A DNA stretch of 64,000 bases, taken from contig NZ_CAIWTY010000007.1 of assembly GCF_903915725.1 (NCBI RefSeq), positions 1 to 64,000 of the forward strand, written 5' to 3'. Source of the DNA: an uncultured Rhodopila sp. (lineage in GTDB: Bacteria; Pseudomonadota; Alphaproteobacteria; Acetobacterales; Acetobacteraceae). Shown one piece after another: positions 1-8,730 of this stretch. Made by a program: the position numbers and the translations under genes. Below the pieces are notes generated by a model. That model was given only the letters and a program-made list of their open reading frames with translations, was not told where the DNA came from and searched no databases. The first letter of the stretch is position 1; every line of letters begins with the position of its first letter.

Positions 1-126
1 AGATTGATGCAGCTCCTTTCGGTGACAATCTTCGAAAAAATGCCGTTGCAGACTGCATTGTCGTCGGACGAGCCCAAAAGCGATACTTCAATAGATTCCA
101 ACCAATTGAATTTGTTCGGATTTTAA
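1..126 (+). CDS. IS4-family transposase, C-terminal fragment (runs off the left edge)
   Basis: Frame 1 is open from the first base to TAA at 124-126 and gives 41 residues. It contains LLSVTIFEKMPLQ and ends SNQLNLFGF. This pattern of a 'LSV-FEK-PL' segment followed by a terminal NQLNLF resembles the extreme C-terminus of IS4-type DDE transposases, recalled from the family and not searched here. The stretch is visibly more AT-rich than its neighbours, which fits an insertion sequence. Its stop codon overlaps the stop codon of the convergent MscS gene. No terminal inverted repeat could be identified because the rest of the element is outside the window. It could also be a solitary remnant. Confidence 0.55.
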   Translation, partial: RLMQLLSVTIFEKMPLQTALSSDEPKSDTSIDSNQLNLFGF

Positions 127-1487
127 CCGGACGCTAGTGGCTTGGGATAGGGAATTTGAATGCCGTGTTGCTGGAACAGGCGCCAGATCTCGTAAAGGAT
201 CTGACTTTTCACATTGTGCACGCCATTTTGCGCGTCCTCGATCCAGACCCGCAACTCAAGCTCGATCGCGGTTTCTGCGAACGCCATCACCAACGCGGTG
301 GGCGCCGGTGCGGGCAGGATGCGCGGCGGGCGGGCCGCTGCTTCCAGCATCAGGGCCAGCACCTGGTCGAGATCGGAGTCGTGCGGCACCCGCACCGGAA
401 TTTTCAGGCGAACCCGGTCGCTGTTATGTGACCAGTTGATCACCTGATGCGTAATGATATCCTCGTTCGGAATCAGGAATTCCGTGCCGTCCCGCGTTTC
501 CACCGACACGTAGCGGGCGCCGAGGGAAGAAACCCAGCCGTAGGTGCCGCCCACCTCGATGACATCGCCCGGCTTGATCGACTTGTCGAGCAAAAGGACG
601 ATGCCGCTGAACAGGTTTGAAACGGTGCGCTGCAGGCCAAGCCCGACGCCAACCCCAAGTGCTCCGGTAAAAAGCGCAAAGGTGGAAAAATCGACGCCGA
701 TGCTGGTCAGCGACAGCACGACCGCCAGCGTGATCAGCGTCGCCTTGATCAGCTTGCCGAGCAGCACCTGTGCCCGAGGGGTGATCTCAGGCACCCGCGT
801 CAGGCGGCGTTCGAACAGGCTGGACACCAGACTGGCCGCCCACAGCAGCACTGCCAGCGAAACCACGCCTCGGATGACGGTCAGGATCGATACCCGCAAT
901 CCGCCGATTTGAATGGCCAGACTATTGAGCAGGTCGAGCGTCGGGGTGAGCAGATGCAGTATGTTCAGCGCCGCGATGATCCAGGCGAAGGCTGCGATCA
1001 GCCTGGCCAGTGCCGCATACGGAACCAGATCCGACACCAGCCGGATCACGAGCCATGCCAGCAGAAGGTTGACCGCCGTTTGCGTGACGGCATGCGGCCA
1101 GCCTGCCTGCTCGGCCACCGTCACGGACATCCACAATCCGATCGTCCAGGTAGCAAGGGTGATCAGCGGCACCAGGCGATCGTTGACCCAGGTCCGATGA
1201 TAGACAATCCAGTCGAGATGATGGTGCGCCGGGATCCGGTCGATCCAGCGCACAGCCCACCGCCGCACCGGCCGGCAGATAATCCAGGCCGCCCCGCCGG
1301 TCAGGACGACGGCGGGGATTTGAATGAGATTCACAAAGGTAAGAACATCGCCGAGCAGACGCTGCTCGAGTTGCTGCACATGCGCCGACAGGATTTGCCA
1401 AAGCGAGACTGCGTCTATCGTGTCCTCCCGGGTCCGGACTTGGATCGCCCCTGCCCAGCATAGGCAAGTCGCGACAAAGCTTGGCAC
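123..1487 (-). CDS. MscS-family mechanosensitive ion channel
   Basis: A 454-residue inner-membrane protein that would act as a tension-gated channel releasing solutes on hypo-osmotic shock. The N-terminal two thirds hold several hydrophobic segments. The last of these is the Gly/Ala-rich pore helix (FTGALGVGVGLGLQ), followed directly by the MscS beta domain (NLFSGIVLLL, KPGDVIEV, ETRDGTEFLIPN) and a C-terminal alpha/beta domain. It is longer than E. coli MscS (286 residues), as in YbdG/MscM-like members with extra N-terminal helices. The start used is GTG at 1487; a shorter start is possible. It is transcribed divergently from the efflux operon across a 350-bp repeat-containing gap. Its last codons abut the transposase remnant at the window edge. 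Confidence 0.88.
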   Translation of the reverse strand: MPSFVATCLCWAGAIQVRTREDTIDAVSLWQILSAHVQQLEQRLLGDVLTFVNLIQIPAVVLTGGAAWIICRPVRRWAVRWIDRIPAHHHLDWIVYHRTWVNDRLVPLITLATWTIGLWMSVTVAEQAGWPHAVTQTAVNLLLAWLVIRLVSDLVPYAALARLIAAFAWIIAALNILHLLTPTLDLLNSLAIQIGGLRVSILTVIRGVVSLAVLLWAASLVSSLFERRLTRVPEITPRAQVLLGKLIKATLITLAVVLSLTSIGVDFSTFALFTGALGVGVGLGLQRTVSNLFSGIVLLLDKSIKPGDVIEVGGTYGWVSSLGARYVSVETRDGTEFLIPNEDIITHQVINWSHNSDRVRLKIPVRVPHDSDLDQVLALMLEAAARPPRILPAPAPTALVMAFAETAIELELRVWIEDAQNGVHNVKSQILYEIWRLFQQHGIQIPYPKPLASG

Positions 1488-1863
1488 GAATGCGGTCAGG
1501 ACGCGAAGGCCCGATCGGATAGGCGGGCGTATGGAGAAGGATTTTGCCGGACCATCTCCGATCTCACCGTCATGGCCGGCCCGGGTGGACCGACGGCTTC
1601 TGCCTCACCGTCATGGCCGGGCGGGTCCCGGCCATGACGGTGAGAGAGAGCGGGGCGGTTCGGCAAAATCCTTCTCCGCGCTTCGGCTTATCCTGATAAC
1701 GTGACGCCAAACGCACCACACAATCAAAACCTACCAAACCGTCATCCAATGCGCTTGATTTCTTGTGGCGTCTGTATGCTTATGCCTCTGGAGCAACGGC
1801 AAGGACGGACTGGCTACGTGACGATATCTGCTGGCGTTTCGCGTGCGGCCCGGACCGGTCATC
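1488..1863. other. Intergenic gap with repeat element between MscS and efflux operon
   Basis: This gap of about 375 bp separates divergently transcribed genes and so should carry both promoters. Its middle (about 1531-1698) is occupied by the palindromic repeat element listed separately. The right part, 1700-1863, has several short in-frame starts for the outer-membrane gene (GTG 1843, ATG 1864) but no strong Shine-Dalgarno match. No convincing sigma-70 hexamer pair was found. Confidence 0.6.
1531..1698. repeat. Compound palindromic repeat element, head-to-head copy (REP/MITE-like)
   Basis: The outer arms are inverted copies: GAGAAGGATTTTGCCGGA at 1534-1551 matches the complement of TCGGCAAAATCCTTCTC near 1660-1677. 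Inside them CTCACCGTCATGGCCGG at 1563-1579 is the complement of 1628-1644. A tight 23-nt hairpin lies at 1613-1635, with arms ATGGCCGGG and CCCGGCCAT and a 5-nt loop. The right end continues to CTTATCCTGATA. The same right half occurs once at about 28061-28146. The structure reads as two copies of one element facing each other. Confidence 0.8.
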
Positions 1864-3495
1864 ATGCCGCTCCCCGTCCATAATCCCTTCACCAGGTCAC
1901 GTGCGCCCGGCCAATTGCGCCGCGCACTCGCCGTGTCGCTGCTGCTGCCCCTGGCAGCGTGCAAGGTCGGCCCCGACTTCAAGGCGCCGGCCGCGCCGGT
2001 TGCCTCGAACTGGCTCGAATCCGGCGACCCTTCCGTCAAGTCCGCCAACCTGGACGATCGTCAGTGGTGGACGCTGTTCAACGATCCGACGCTGAACCGG
2101 CTGATCGATCTAGCCTATCACCAGAACCTCACGCTGCTGGCGGCCGGCACCAGGGTCATCGAGGCGCGCGCTACCCTCGGCGTCGCCATCGGCGAACTCT
2201 ATCCGCAGACGCAACAGATCGGCGCAGGCGTCAGCTACGAACAGGCGCCGCATGTCGACGCCTCAACCAACCCGACGCAGGCACTCGGCAATTTCTGGCA
2301 CGCGTCGCTCAGCACCCAGATCGCCTGGGAACTCGATTTATGGGGCAAATTCCGCCGCGGCGTGGAATCGGCCGATTCCGCCTATCTGGCCTCGATCGCC
2401 AGCTATGACGATGTGCTGGTGACACTGCTCGGTGACGTCGCCACCACCTATACCGGCATCCGCACGCTACAGCAGCAGCTCATCATTGCCCGGGAAAACG
2501 TCGTCAAGCAGCGCAAGGCGCTGCAAATCGCGCGCGACCGGTTCCACGGCGGCGCGGCCACCGAACTCGATGTGTTCCAGGCCGAGAACGTGCTGGCGCA
2601 GACCGAATCGGCGATCCCGCAACTGACGGCGCAACTCCAGCAGGGCGAGGATGCCCTGCGTGTGCTGCTCGGCCTGTCACCGGAATCGCTGGATTCGCTG
2701 CTCGCCGGTCCGCAGACGATCCCGGTGCCGCCGAAGGACGTTGTGGTGGGGATTCCCGCGGACCTGCTCCGCCGCCGCCCGGACATCCGCACCGCCGAAC
2801 TCAACGCCGCGGCGCAAAGTGCGCAGATCGGCCTCGCCAAAGCCGATCTGTTTCCGGCGTTCTTTTTGCAGGGGGCGTTCGGAACGTCGGCGGCCACCGT
2901 CGGCACCAACCGGCTCAGCCAGACATTCTCCGCGCAGGCCATCCAGTTCGCGTTCGGCCCGTCGTTTTCCTGGCCCGTGCTCAACTACGGTCAGATCACC
3001 AACAATGTGCGGGTGCAGGACGCGCGGCTGCAGACGCTGCTGATTGCCTACCAGAACACGGTGCTGACCGCGCAGGCGGATGTGGAGAACGCGCTCGCCG
3101 CGTACGTGCAGGGACGCCATCAGGTCGATTTGCTGAAGCGCAGCGTGGCGGCGGCGATCAACGCGCTGCGCATCGCGACCGACCAGTATCTGCTCGGGAC
3201 GCGGGACTTCACCACCGTCCTGACGGCCGAGCAGAATCTGTATCAGGCGCAGACCAGCCTCGCCTCGGCCGAAGGCAGTTGGGCAAACAGCCTCACATCC
3301 CTGTACCGCGCGCTCGGCGGCGGCTGGCAGATACGAGAGGGGAACGGGTTCGTGAACGATGCCACGCGCGATGAGATGCGCAACCGCACCAACTATGGCG
3401 GCATCCTGCCGCCCGCCGACAAGCCGCTTCCTGCTGCCCCCGGCCTGCCCGGTCCGGCCGACAGGGGACCGGACGTGAGGGCGCCGCAATGGTAA
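1864..3495 (+). CDS. RND efflux outer-membrane lipoprotein, NodT/OprM family
   Basis: The outer-membrane channel of a tripartite RND pump, a TolC/OprM-like trimer that exports drugs or lipids across the outer membrane. From ATG 1864 the protein has about 543 residues. A lipoprotein signal ends in a lipobox at Cys33 (PLAAC-KVGPDF), and the KVGPDFKAP start of the mature protein is typical of NodT-family factors. The body holds the two tandem OEP repeats, with LDLWGKFRRG and a repeated Gln/Ala-rich helical pattern. An upstream GTG at 1843 would add 7 residues. The 3' end overlaps the adaptor gene by 7 bp, so OMF, adaptor and pump form one operon. The Pro-rich C-terminal tail is poorly conserved. 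Confidence 0.92.
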   Translation: MPLPVHNPFTRSRAPGQLRRALAVSLLLPLAACKVGPDFKAPAAPVASNWLESGDPSVKSANLDDRQWWTLFNDPTLNRLIDLAYHQNLTLLAAGTRVIEARATLGVAIGELYPQTQQIGAGVSYEQAPHVDASTNPTQALGNFWHASLSTQIAWELDLWGKFRRGVESADSAYLASIASYDDVLVTLLGDVATTYTGIRTLQQQLIIARENVVKQRKALQIARDRFHGGAATELDVFQAENVLAQTESAIPQLTAQLQQGEDALRVLLGLSPESLDSLLAGPQTIPVPPKDVVVGIPADLLRRRPDIRTAELNAAAQSAQIGLAKADLFPAFFLQGAFGTSAATVGTNRLSQTFSAQAIQFAFGPSFSWPVLNYGQITNNVRVQDARLQTLLIAYQNTVLTAQADVENALAAYVQGRHQVDLLKRSVAAAINALRIATDQYLLGTRDFTTVLTAEQNLYQAQTSLASAEGSWANSLTSLYRALGGGWQIREGNGFVNDATRDEMRNRTNYGGILPPADKPLPAAPGLPGPADRGPDVRAPQW

Positions 3496-4646
3496 CCGCC
3501 GTCAGATTTCTTGCCGCTGCGTCGGCTATCGCCGTGGCGGTGGCGCTGCCAACCGCGTTGCCCGGGCATTCCGGGGGCCAGGCGCTGGCACAAACACAGG
3601 CACCGTCCATCCCGGTCGTGCGGCCGAAAATCGACACCGTCAGCGACACGCTGGAAATCACCGGCAATGCCGCCGCGGTCAACCAGGTCAAGCTGCTGGC
3701 CCGTGTCGTCGGCTTTCTGGACACGATCCACTTTGAAGACGGTGCGCAGGTTCGCAAAGGCGACCTGCTGTTCACCATCCAGCAGGACCAATACAAAGCC
3801 CAGTTGAAGCAGGCCCAGGCGCAGCTTCAACTGCAACAGGCGGCGCTGCTCTACGCCAAGACCGAGGTGGTCCGTTACACCGCGCTGTTGAAACGGGATG
3901 CCGCCACCCAGGTCGACGTCGATCACTGGAATTTCGAGCGGGCAAGCGCCGAAGCCAACATCTCGGCGGCGCAGGCGCAGGTCGCGATCGCCCAGCTCAA
4001 CCTGAGCTATACCGAGGTCAGGGCCCCGTTCGATGGGCAGATGGGTAAGCACCTGATCGATCCGGGCAACGTGGTTGGCGGCAATGGGCAGGAGGCCGCG
4101 CTCGCCGAGATCACTCAGCTCGACCCGATCTACGTCGAGGCCAACATCAGTACGCAGCAGGCGCTGCAAATCCGCGCCAACCTCGATCAGCGGCGGCTGA
4201 CGCTTGCGGAACTGCATCAAATCCCGGTCGAGGTGCAGCTTTCCGGGGAAAGCGGCTTTACCCATCGCGGAACGATAGAGTACGTCGCGCCGGCGATCGA
4301 CCCGGCGACCGGCACGCTGCTGGTGCGCGCGGTCCTGGCCAATCCCAACCGCACGTTGCTCCCCGGTATGTTCGCAAACCTGCGCCTGCCGATGGGCAAG
4401 GTCGTCAAGAGCGCACTGCTGATCCCCGATCGCGCGCTGCAGGAAGACCAGGGCGGCCGCTATCTGCTGGTGGTCAACCAGAACGACGTCATCGAGCAGC
4501 GCTACGTCCAGCTCGGCGAGCTTGTCGGCGGTCTGCGGGTCATCAGCAGCGGCATCAGCAAGGATGATCGCGTGGTGGTTGGCGAGCTGTGGCGTGCCAC
4601 GCCCGGGACCAAGGTAGTACCGCAGATCACCTCCATCGGAGGATAG
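3489..4646 (+). CDS. RND efflux periplasmic adaptor (AcrA/MexA-type)
   Basis: The membrane-fusion protein that links the inner-membrane pump to the outer-membrane channel. It has 385 residues and begins with a cleavable signal peptide (about 1-35, ending near GQALAQ). The order is barrel-sandwich hybrid halves (VRKGDLLFTIQQDQYKAQL and LSYTEVRAPFDGQMG), a central Gln/Ala-rich alpha-hairpin (about 105-165), a beta-barrel and a membrane-proximal domain ending in RVVVGELWRATPGTKV. It overlaps the upstream gene by 7 bp and is 10 bp from the pump gene, so translation is probably coupled. Substrate specificity cannot be read from the sequence. Confidence 0.93.
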   Translation: MVTAVRFLAAASAIAVAVALPTALPGHSGGQALAQTQAPSIPVVRPKIDTVSDTLEITGNAAAVNQVKLLARVVGFLDTIHFEDGAQVRKGDLLFTIQQDQYKAQLKQAQAQLQLQQAALLYAKTEVVRYTALLKRDAATQVDVDHWNFERASAEANISAAQAQVAIAQLNLSYTEVRAPFDGQMGKHLIDPGNVVGGNGQEAALAEITQLDPIYVEANISTQQALQIRANLDQRRLTLAELHQIPVEVQLSGESGFTHRGTIEYVAPAIDPATGTLLVRAVLANPNRTLLPGMFANLRLPMGKVVKSALLIPDRALQEDQGGRYLLVVNQNDVIEQRYVQLGELVGGLRVISSGISKDDRVVVGELWRATPGTKVVPQITSIGG

Positions 4647-4656
4647 GTTCGGCGCC

Positions 4657-7600
4657 ATGATGTCGAAATTCTTCATCGAGCATCCGGTCCTCGCCAATGT
4701 GCTGGCGATCGTCCTGGTCCTTGTCGGCGCCGTCAGCCTGTTTCGTCTGCCGGTCTCGGAATATCCCAACGTCGTGCCGCCGACGGTGTCGGTGACGGCG
4801 AGCTATCCGGGCGCCAGTCCGCAGACGGTGATCGACACGGTTGCGCTGCCGATAGAGCTGCAGGTCAACGGCGTCGACAAGATGCTGTACATGGAATCGA
4901 CCAGCGCCGCCGACGGCACCTACAGCCTGACGGTGACGTTCCAGATCGGCACCGATCCGAATATCGACCAGGTGCTGGTGCAGAACCGCGTCCAGTTGGC
5001 GCTGGCGTCGCTGCCGGAGCCGGTGCAGGCGCAGGGCGTCAGCGTGCAAAAGAAGAACACCGCCATTCTGCAGATCGTCACGCTGGACTCGCCGACAGGC
5101 CAGTACGACAGCCTGTTCATGACCAACTACGCCACCATCAACCTGGTCAATGAACTGGCGCGGCTGCCGGGCGTCGGCAGCGTCAAGGTGTTCGGAGCCG
5201 GCACCTATGCCATGCGGATCTGGATGGACCCGCAGAAGCTGCAATCCTTCGGCCTCGACCCGAAGGACGTGATCAGCGCCATCCGCCAGCAAAGCCAGAA
5301 CGTCGCGGCCGGCCAGATCGGCATTCCGCCGGCACCGGCCGACACCGCGTTCCAGTACACCGTCGATATTCAATCGCGCCTGGACGACCCGGCCCAGTTC
5401 GGCGACATCGTGGTCAAGGACCAGACAGCCGAGGGCGGACGCCTGATCTACGTCAAGGATGTCGCCCGCATCGAGCTTGGCGCGCAGACCTACTCGCAAG
5501 ACTTCAAGCTGAAAGGCAAACCGGCCGCCGGCATCGCCATCTACCAGACGCCCGAGTCAAACTCGCTGCAAGTCGGCCAGGAAGTCGGCGCCACGATGGC
5601 GAAACTGTCGAAGCGCTTCCCGGAGGGGCTGCAGTTTTCCATCCCGTACGACACCACGCTGTTCGTCCAGGCATCGATCAACGAAGTCTACACCACGCTG
5701 TATGAGGCCGGCATCCTGGTGCTGATCGTCATCCTGGTGTTCCTGCAGAACTTCCGCGCCACCTTGGTGCCGGCGACGACCGTGCCGGTGACCATCATAG
5801 GCGCCTTCGCCGCGATGGCGGCGATGGGCTTTTCGGTCAATTTGTCCACCCTGTTCGGCATCGTGCTTGCCATCGGCATTGTCGTGGACGATGCCATCGT
5901 CATCGTGGAAGGCGTGACGAAGTATATCGAGCGCGGCATGTCCGGCCACGACGCCGCCATTACCGCGATGAACGAACTGTTCGGGCCGATCATCGGCATC
6001 ACGCTGGTGCTGATGGCGGTGTTCATCCCGGCGTCGTTCGTGCCTGGGTTGACCGGCAATATGTTCGCCCAGTTCGCCTTGGTCATTGCCGCGACCGCGT
6101 TGATCAGCGCGGTGAACGCCGCGACCTTGAAGCCGACCCAGTGCGCGATGTGGCTGCGCACGCCGACACCGCCGGAGAAGCGCAACTTCTTCTACCGCGC
6201 CTTCAACCACATCTACGATCCGATGGAGCGCGGCTACGCGGCGTTCATCGGCCGCATGGTGAAGGTCAGCGGCGTAATGGTGCTGGTCGCGCTGTTGTTC
6301 GCCGGGGCGGCGATCTGGGGTCTCGGTCGCCTGCCGACGGCGTTCATCCCGATCGACGACCAGGGTTATCTGCTGGCTGCCGTGCAGTTGCCGGAAGGTG
6401 CGGCACTCGGCCGCACCAAGGTATCGCTCGACCAGGTCAATGACGCCGTCAAGGACATCCCGGGCGTGGAGCAGGTGATCGCGCTGTCCGGCATGTCGGT
6501 GCTCGACAACAGCGCCGATGTCGCCAACTCCGGCACCGCCTGGATCATGCTGAAGCCGTTTGATATGCGGACCAAGGCGAAAGGCCAGGATCTGATCTCT
6601 ATCTATCAGAATGTGACCAAGGCGCTGGCGTCGCTGCCCGATGGCGAGGCGTTCGTGCTGCCGCCGCCGCCGATACAGGGTATCGGCAACGCCGGCGGAT
6701 TCCAGATGCAGTTGGAGATGCTCGGCGGCAGCTTCGACTACAAGAAGCTCGACAATTTGGTTCAGGAGATGGTCAAGCAGGCCAAGAGCGATCCGCGCGT
6801 AGGCAATGTGCTGACCACGTTCCGGGTCAACGCGCCGCATGTTTCCTTGACGGTCGATCGGGCTCGGGCCGAGACCCTGAAGGTGCCAGTCGGCGACGTT
6901 CTGGCGGCGCTGACAGATTATGTTGGCTCGACCTACGTCAACCAGTTCAACAAGTTCGGCCTGTCACTGCAGGTCTATGTGCAGGCAGACTCGCAATACC
7001 GTCTGCATCCGGACGACCTTCTGAACCTGTATGTGCGCAGCCAGGACGGGCAAATGGTGCCGATTGGCGCATTGGCGCATCTCGGGCCGCTCACCGCGCC
7101 GCCGCTGATCACGCTCTATAATCTGTATCCCTCCGCCACCATCGTCGGCGGGCCGGCGCGCGGGTTCAGCTCCGGTCAGTCGATGGCCGCGATGGAGGAG
7201 ATCGCCGCGCGCGTGCTGCCGAATGACGTTACTTACGAATGGTCCGCCATGTCTTACCAGGAGAAGGTGACGGGCAACCAGCTTTACTACGTGTTCGGGC
7301 TGTCGATCCTGCTGGTTTATCTCTGCCTCGCCGGCCAGTACGAGAGCTGGATCCTGCCGCTGGCCGTGCTGGCCGCGGTGCCGCTGGCGCTGATCGGACC
7401 GGTGGTCGCGCTGACCTCCCTGGGCGCCGCCAACAACCTGTATACCCAGATCGGCCTGATGCTCCTGATCGCGCTATCGGCCAAGAACGGCATCCTGATC
7501 GTCGAGGTGGCGCGCGAACAGCGCATGGTGCACGGCAAGAGCCTGTTAGAATCGGCGGTGGAGGCGTCCCGCACGCGGTTCCGGCCGATTCTGATGACGT

Positions 7601-7845
7601 CGTTTGCGTTTATCCTGGGGGTGCTGCCGCTGGTGCTGGCGACCGGCGCGGGCGCCAATGCGCGGAAGTCGCTGGGCATCAGCGTGTTCAGTGGCATGAT
7701 CGCCTCGACCTGTCTGGCGGTGCTGTTCGTGCCTTCGTTCTTTGTGTTGTTGCAGGGCTTCTACGAATGGCGGGCGCGGCGTAAGGCGCCACCCAAGGCG
7801 GGAGGGCCGATCGGCATTCCGGCAGGCGGAGTGCCCGGGGAGTAG
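4657..7845 (+). CDS. RND multidrug efflux pump, HAE1 family (AcrB-like)
   Basis: The proton-driven inner-membrane transporter of the tripartite pump, 1062 residues, close to AcrB (1049). It opens with the canonical short N-terminus and first helix (FFIEHPVLANVLAIVLVLVG), followed by the large porter loop and a second half repeating the topology. Proton-relay residues are present: an Asp-Asp pair in GIVVDDAIVIVEG (about 411-412) and the partner Lys in LSAKNGILIVE (about 943), with RFRPILMTSFAFILGVLPL after it. ATG 4657 and 4660 are adjacent alternatives. No local repressor gene is present; the only TetR-type gene in the window is 21 kb away, so regulation is unknown. The gene is intact. Confidence 0.95.
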   Translation: MMSKFFIEHPVLANVLAIVLVLVGAVSLFRLPVSEYPNVVPPTVSVTASYPGASPQTVIDTVALPIELQVNGVDKMLYMESTSAADGTYSLTVTFQIGTDPNIDQVLVQNRVQLALASLPEPVQAQGVSVQKKNTAILQIVTLDSPTGQYDSLFMTNYATINLVNELARLPGVGSVKVFGAGTYAMRIWMDPQKLQSFGLDPKDVISAIRQQSQNVAAGQIGIPPAPADTAFQYTVDIQSRLDDPAQFGDIVVKDQTAEGGRLIYVKDVARIELGAQTYSQDFKLKGKPAAGIAIYQTPESNSLQVGQEVGATMAKLSKRFPEGLQFSIPYDTTLFVQASINEVYTTLYEAGILVLIVILVFLQNFRATLVPATTVPVTIIGAFAAMAAMGFSVNLSTLFGIVLAIGIVVDDAIVIVEGVTKYIERGMSGHDAAITAMNELFGPIIGITLVLMAVFIPASFVPGLTGNMFAQFALVIAATALISAVNAATLKPTQCAMWLRTPTPPEKRNFFYRAFNHIYDPMERGYAAFIGRMVKVSGVMVLVALLFAGAAIWGLGRLPTAFIPIDDQGYLLAAVQLPEGAALGRTKVSLDQVNDAVKDIPGVEQVIALSGMSVLDNSADVANSGTAWIMLKPFDMRTKAKGQDLISIYQNVTKALASLPDGEAFVLPPPPIQGIGNAGGFQMQLEMLGGSFDYKKLDNLVQEMVKQAKSDPRVGNVLTTFRVNAPHVSLTVDRARAETLKVPVGDVLAALTDYVGSTYVNQFNKFGLSLQVYVQADSQYRLHPDDLLNLYVRSQDGQMVPIGALAHLGPLTAPPLITLYNLYPSATIVGGPARGFSSGQSMAAMEEIAARVLPNDVTYEWSAMSYQEKVTGNQLYYVFGLSILLVYLCLAGQYESWILPLAVLAAVPLALIGPVVALTSLGAANNLYTQIGLMLLIALSAKNGILIVEVAREQRMVHGKSLLESAVEASRTRFRPILMTSFAFILGVLPLVLATGAGANARKSLGISVFSGMIASTCLAVLFVPSFFVLLQGFYEWRARRKAPPKAGGPIGIPAGGVPGE

Positions 7846-7913
7846 CGGGTGCGACGGTAGCGGGAGTACTCGTTGACGCGGTGGGGTCAGTGCGGGCATG
7901 AAGGTGGCGGTGC

Positions 7914-7990
7914 GCGCCTGTAGCTCAATTGGTTAGAGCTGGCGGCTCATAACCGCTCGGTTGCAGGTTCGAGTCCTGCCGGGCGCACCA
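7914..7990 (+). tRNA. tRNA with CAT anticodon (elongator Met, possibly Ile2)
   Basis: A complete 77-nt cloverleaf. The acceptor GCGCCTG pairs with CGGGCGC (one T-G wobble). The D arm is GCTC/GAGC, the anticodon stem GGCGG/CCGCT encloses loop CTCATAA, and the T arm GCAGG/CCTGC encloses TTCGAGT. The discriminator A is followed by an encoded CCA. The anticodon is CAT. Initiator tRNA is unlikely because the first acceptor pair is a true G-C. Elongator Met and lysidine-modified Ile2 cannot be separated with certainty by eye. Confidence 0.93.
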
Positions 7991-8055
7991 AGGCGCTACC
8001 GCTATGGCAGCCGACACGTGTCGTCATCCAGCCGCGGCTGTGCTAGTCTGCCGGC

Positions 8056-8637
8056 ATGGTAGCCCTTCGCCAACACGCGCCCGCCCGCATGACCCTGGCG
8101 GAATTTCTTGCCTGGGATGCCGGGGACCCGTCCGGTGCGCCATGCCAGTTGATCGACGGGGAGGCCATGGCCCCCGCCACCGAAACTCACGCCGCTCTCC
8201 AAGCCGAAATCGGCCGTCGGATCGCCAACCACCTGATCGACAAGGGCGGCAAGTGCCGGCTGCTCAGCCAGCCCGGGATCGTGCCGCGCATCCGCGCCGA
8301 TCGCAATTTCCGCATCCCCGATCTCGGCGTCACATGCGCACCGCCGGCCGACGGGCTGATGGTGCCGGACCCGGTGCTGCTGATCGAGATCCTCTCGCCC
8401 CGTATTGAATCGCAGACCCGCGCCAATATTTGGGCCTACACGACGATCCCCAGCGTGCGGGAAATCCTTGCCGTGCACAGCACCCGGATCGAGGCGGAAC
8501 TGCTGCGCCGGGGCGCCGACGGCAACTGGCCGGAGGAACCGCTGATCGTTAAAGCGGCGGAGCCGTTAGCCCTGGACAGCATCGGGTTCTCGACACCGCT
8601 GGTTGCGCTCTACCGGACGACAGCCCTGGCGTTGTAG
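8056..8637 (+). CDS. Uma2-family protein (DUF820, PD-(D/E)XK-like nuclease fold)
   Basis: A 193-residue member of the Uma2/DUF820 group, common in cyanobacteria and some alphaproteobacteria. The fold is that of restriction-endonuclease-like proteins, but the cellular role is unknown. Visible family features are the N-terminal MTLAEFLAWD, a 'CQLIDGEAM' strand, the FRIPDLGVTC segment carrying the metal-binding Asp, and VLLIEILSP, where the conserved Glu would complete the active site. A Gln or Lys expected just after is less clear (RIESQTR). It stands alone between a tRNA and ettA. Such genes often lie in tRNA-adjacent accessory slots, but no att-like repeat was found here. Confidence 0.8.
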   Translation: MVALRQHAPARMTLAEFLAWDAGDPSGAPCQLIDGEAMAPATETHAALQAEIGRRIANHLIDKGGKCRLLSQPGIVPRIRADRNFRIPDLGVTCAPPADGLMVPDPVLLIEILSPRIESQTRANIWAYTTIPSVREILAVHSTRIEAELLRRGADGNWPEEPLIVKAAEPLALDSIGFSTPLVALYRTTALAL

Positions 8638-8730
8638 ACGCGGCGGCCCATGTAATCCTGCAACGCTCCGCTACCCGGGCGACCGGATGCGCGTTAGAAG
8701 CCCCCAACCGACCAGAAAAGCGGATCGATC

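Noticed and set aside
3393-4769. Long minus-strand ORF (458 codons) opposite the efflux adaptor
   Set aside because: Arg/Gln/His-rich translation with no motif, fully antisense to a clear HlyD-type adaptor; a high-GC shadow frame.
7914-8637. tRNA-adjacent genomic island starting at the CAT tRNA
   Set aside because: No integrase and no duplicated tRNA 3' end within the window; the Uma2 gene alone is not sufficient.
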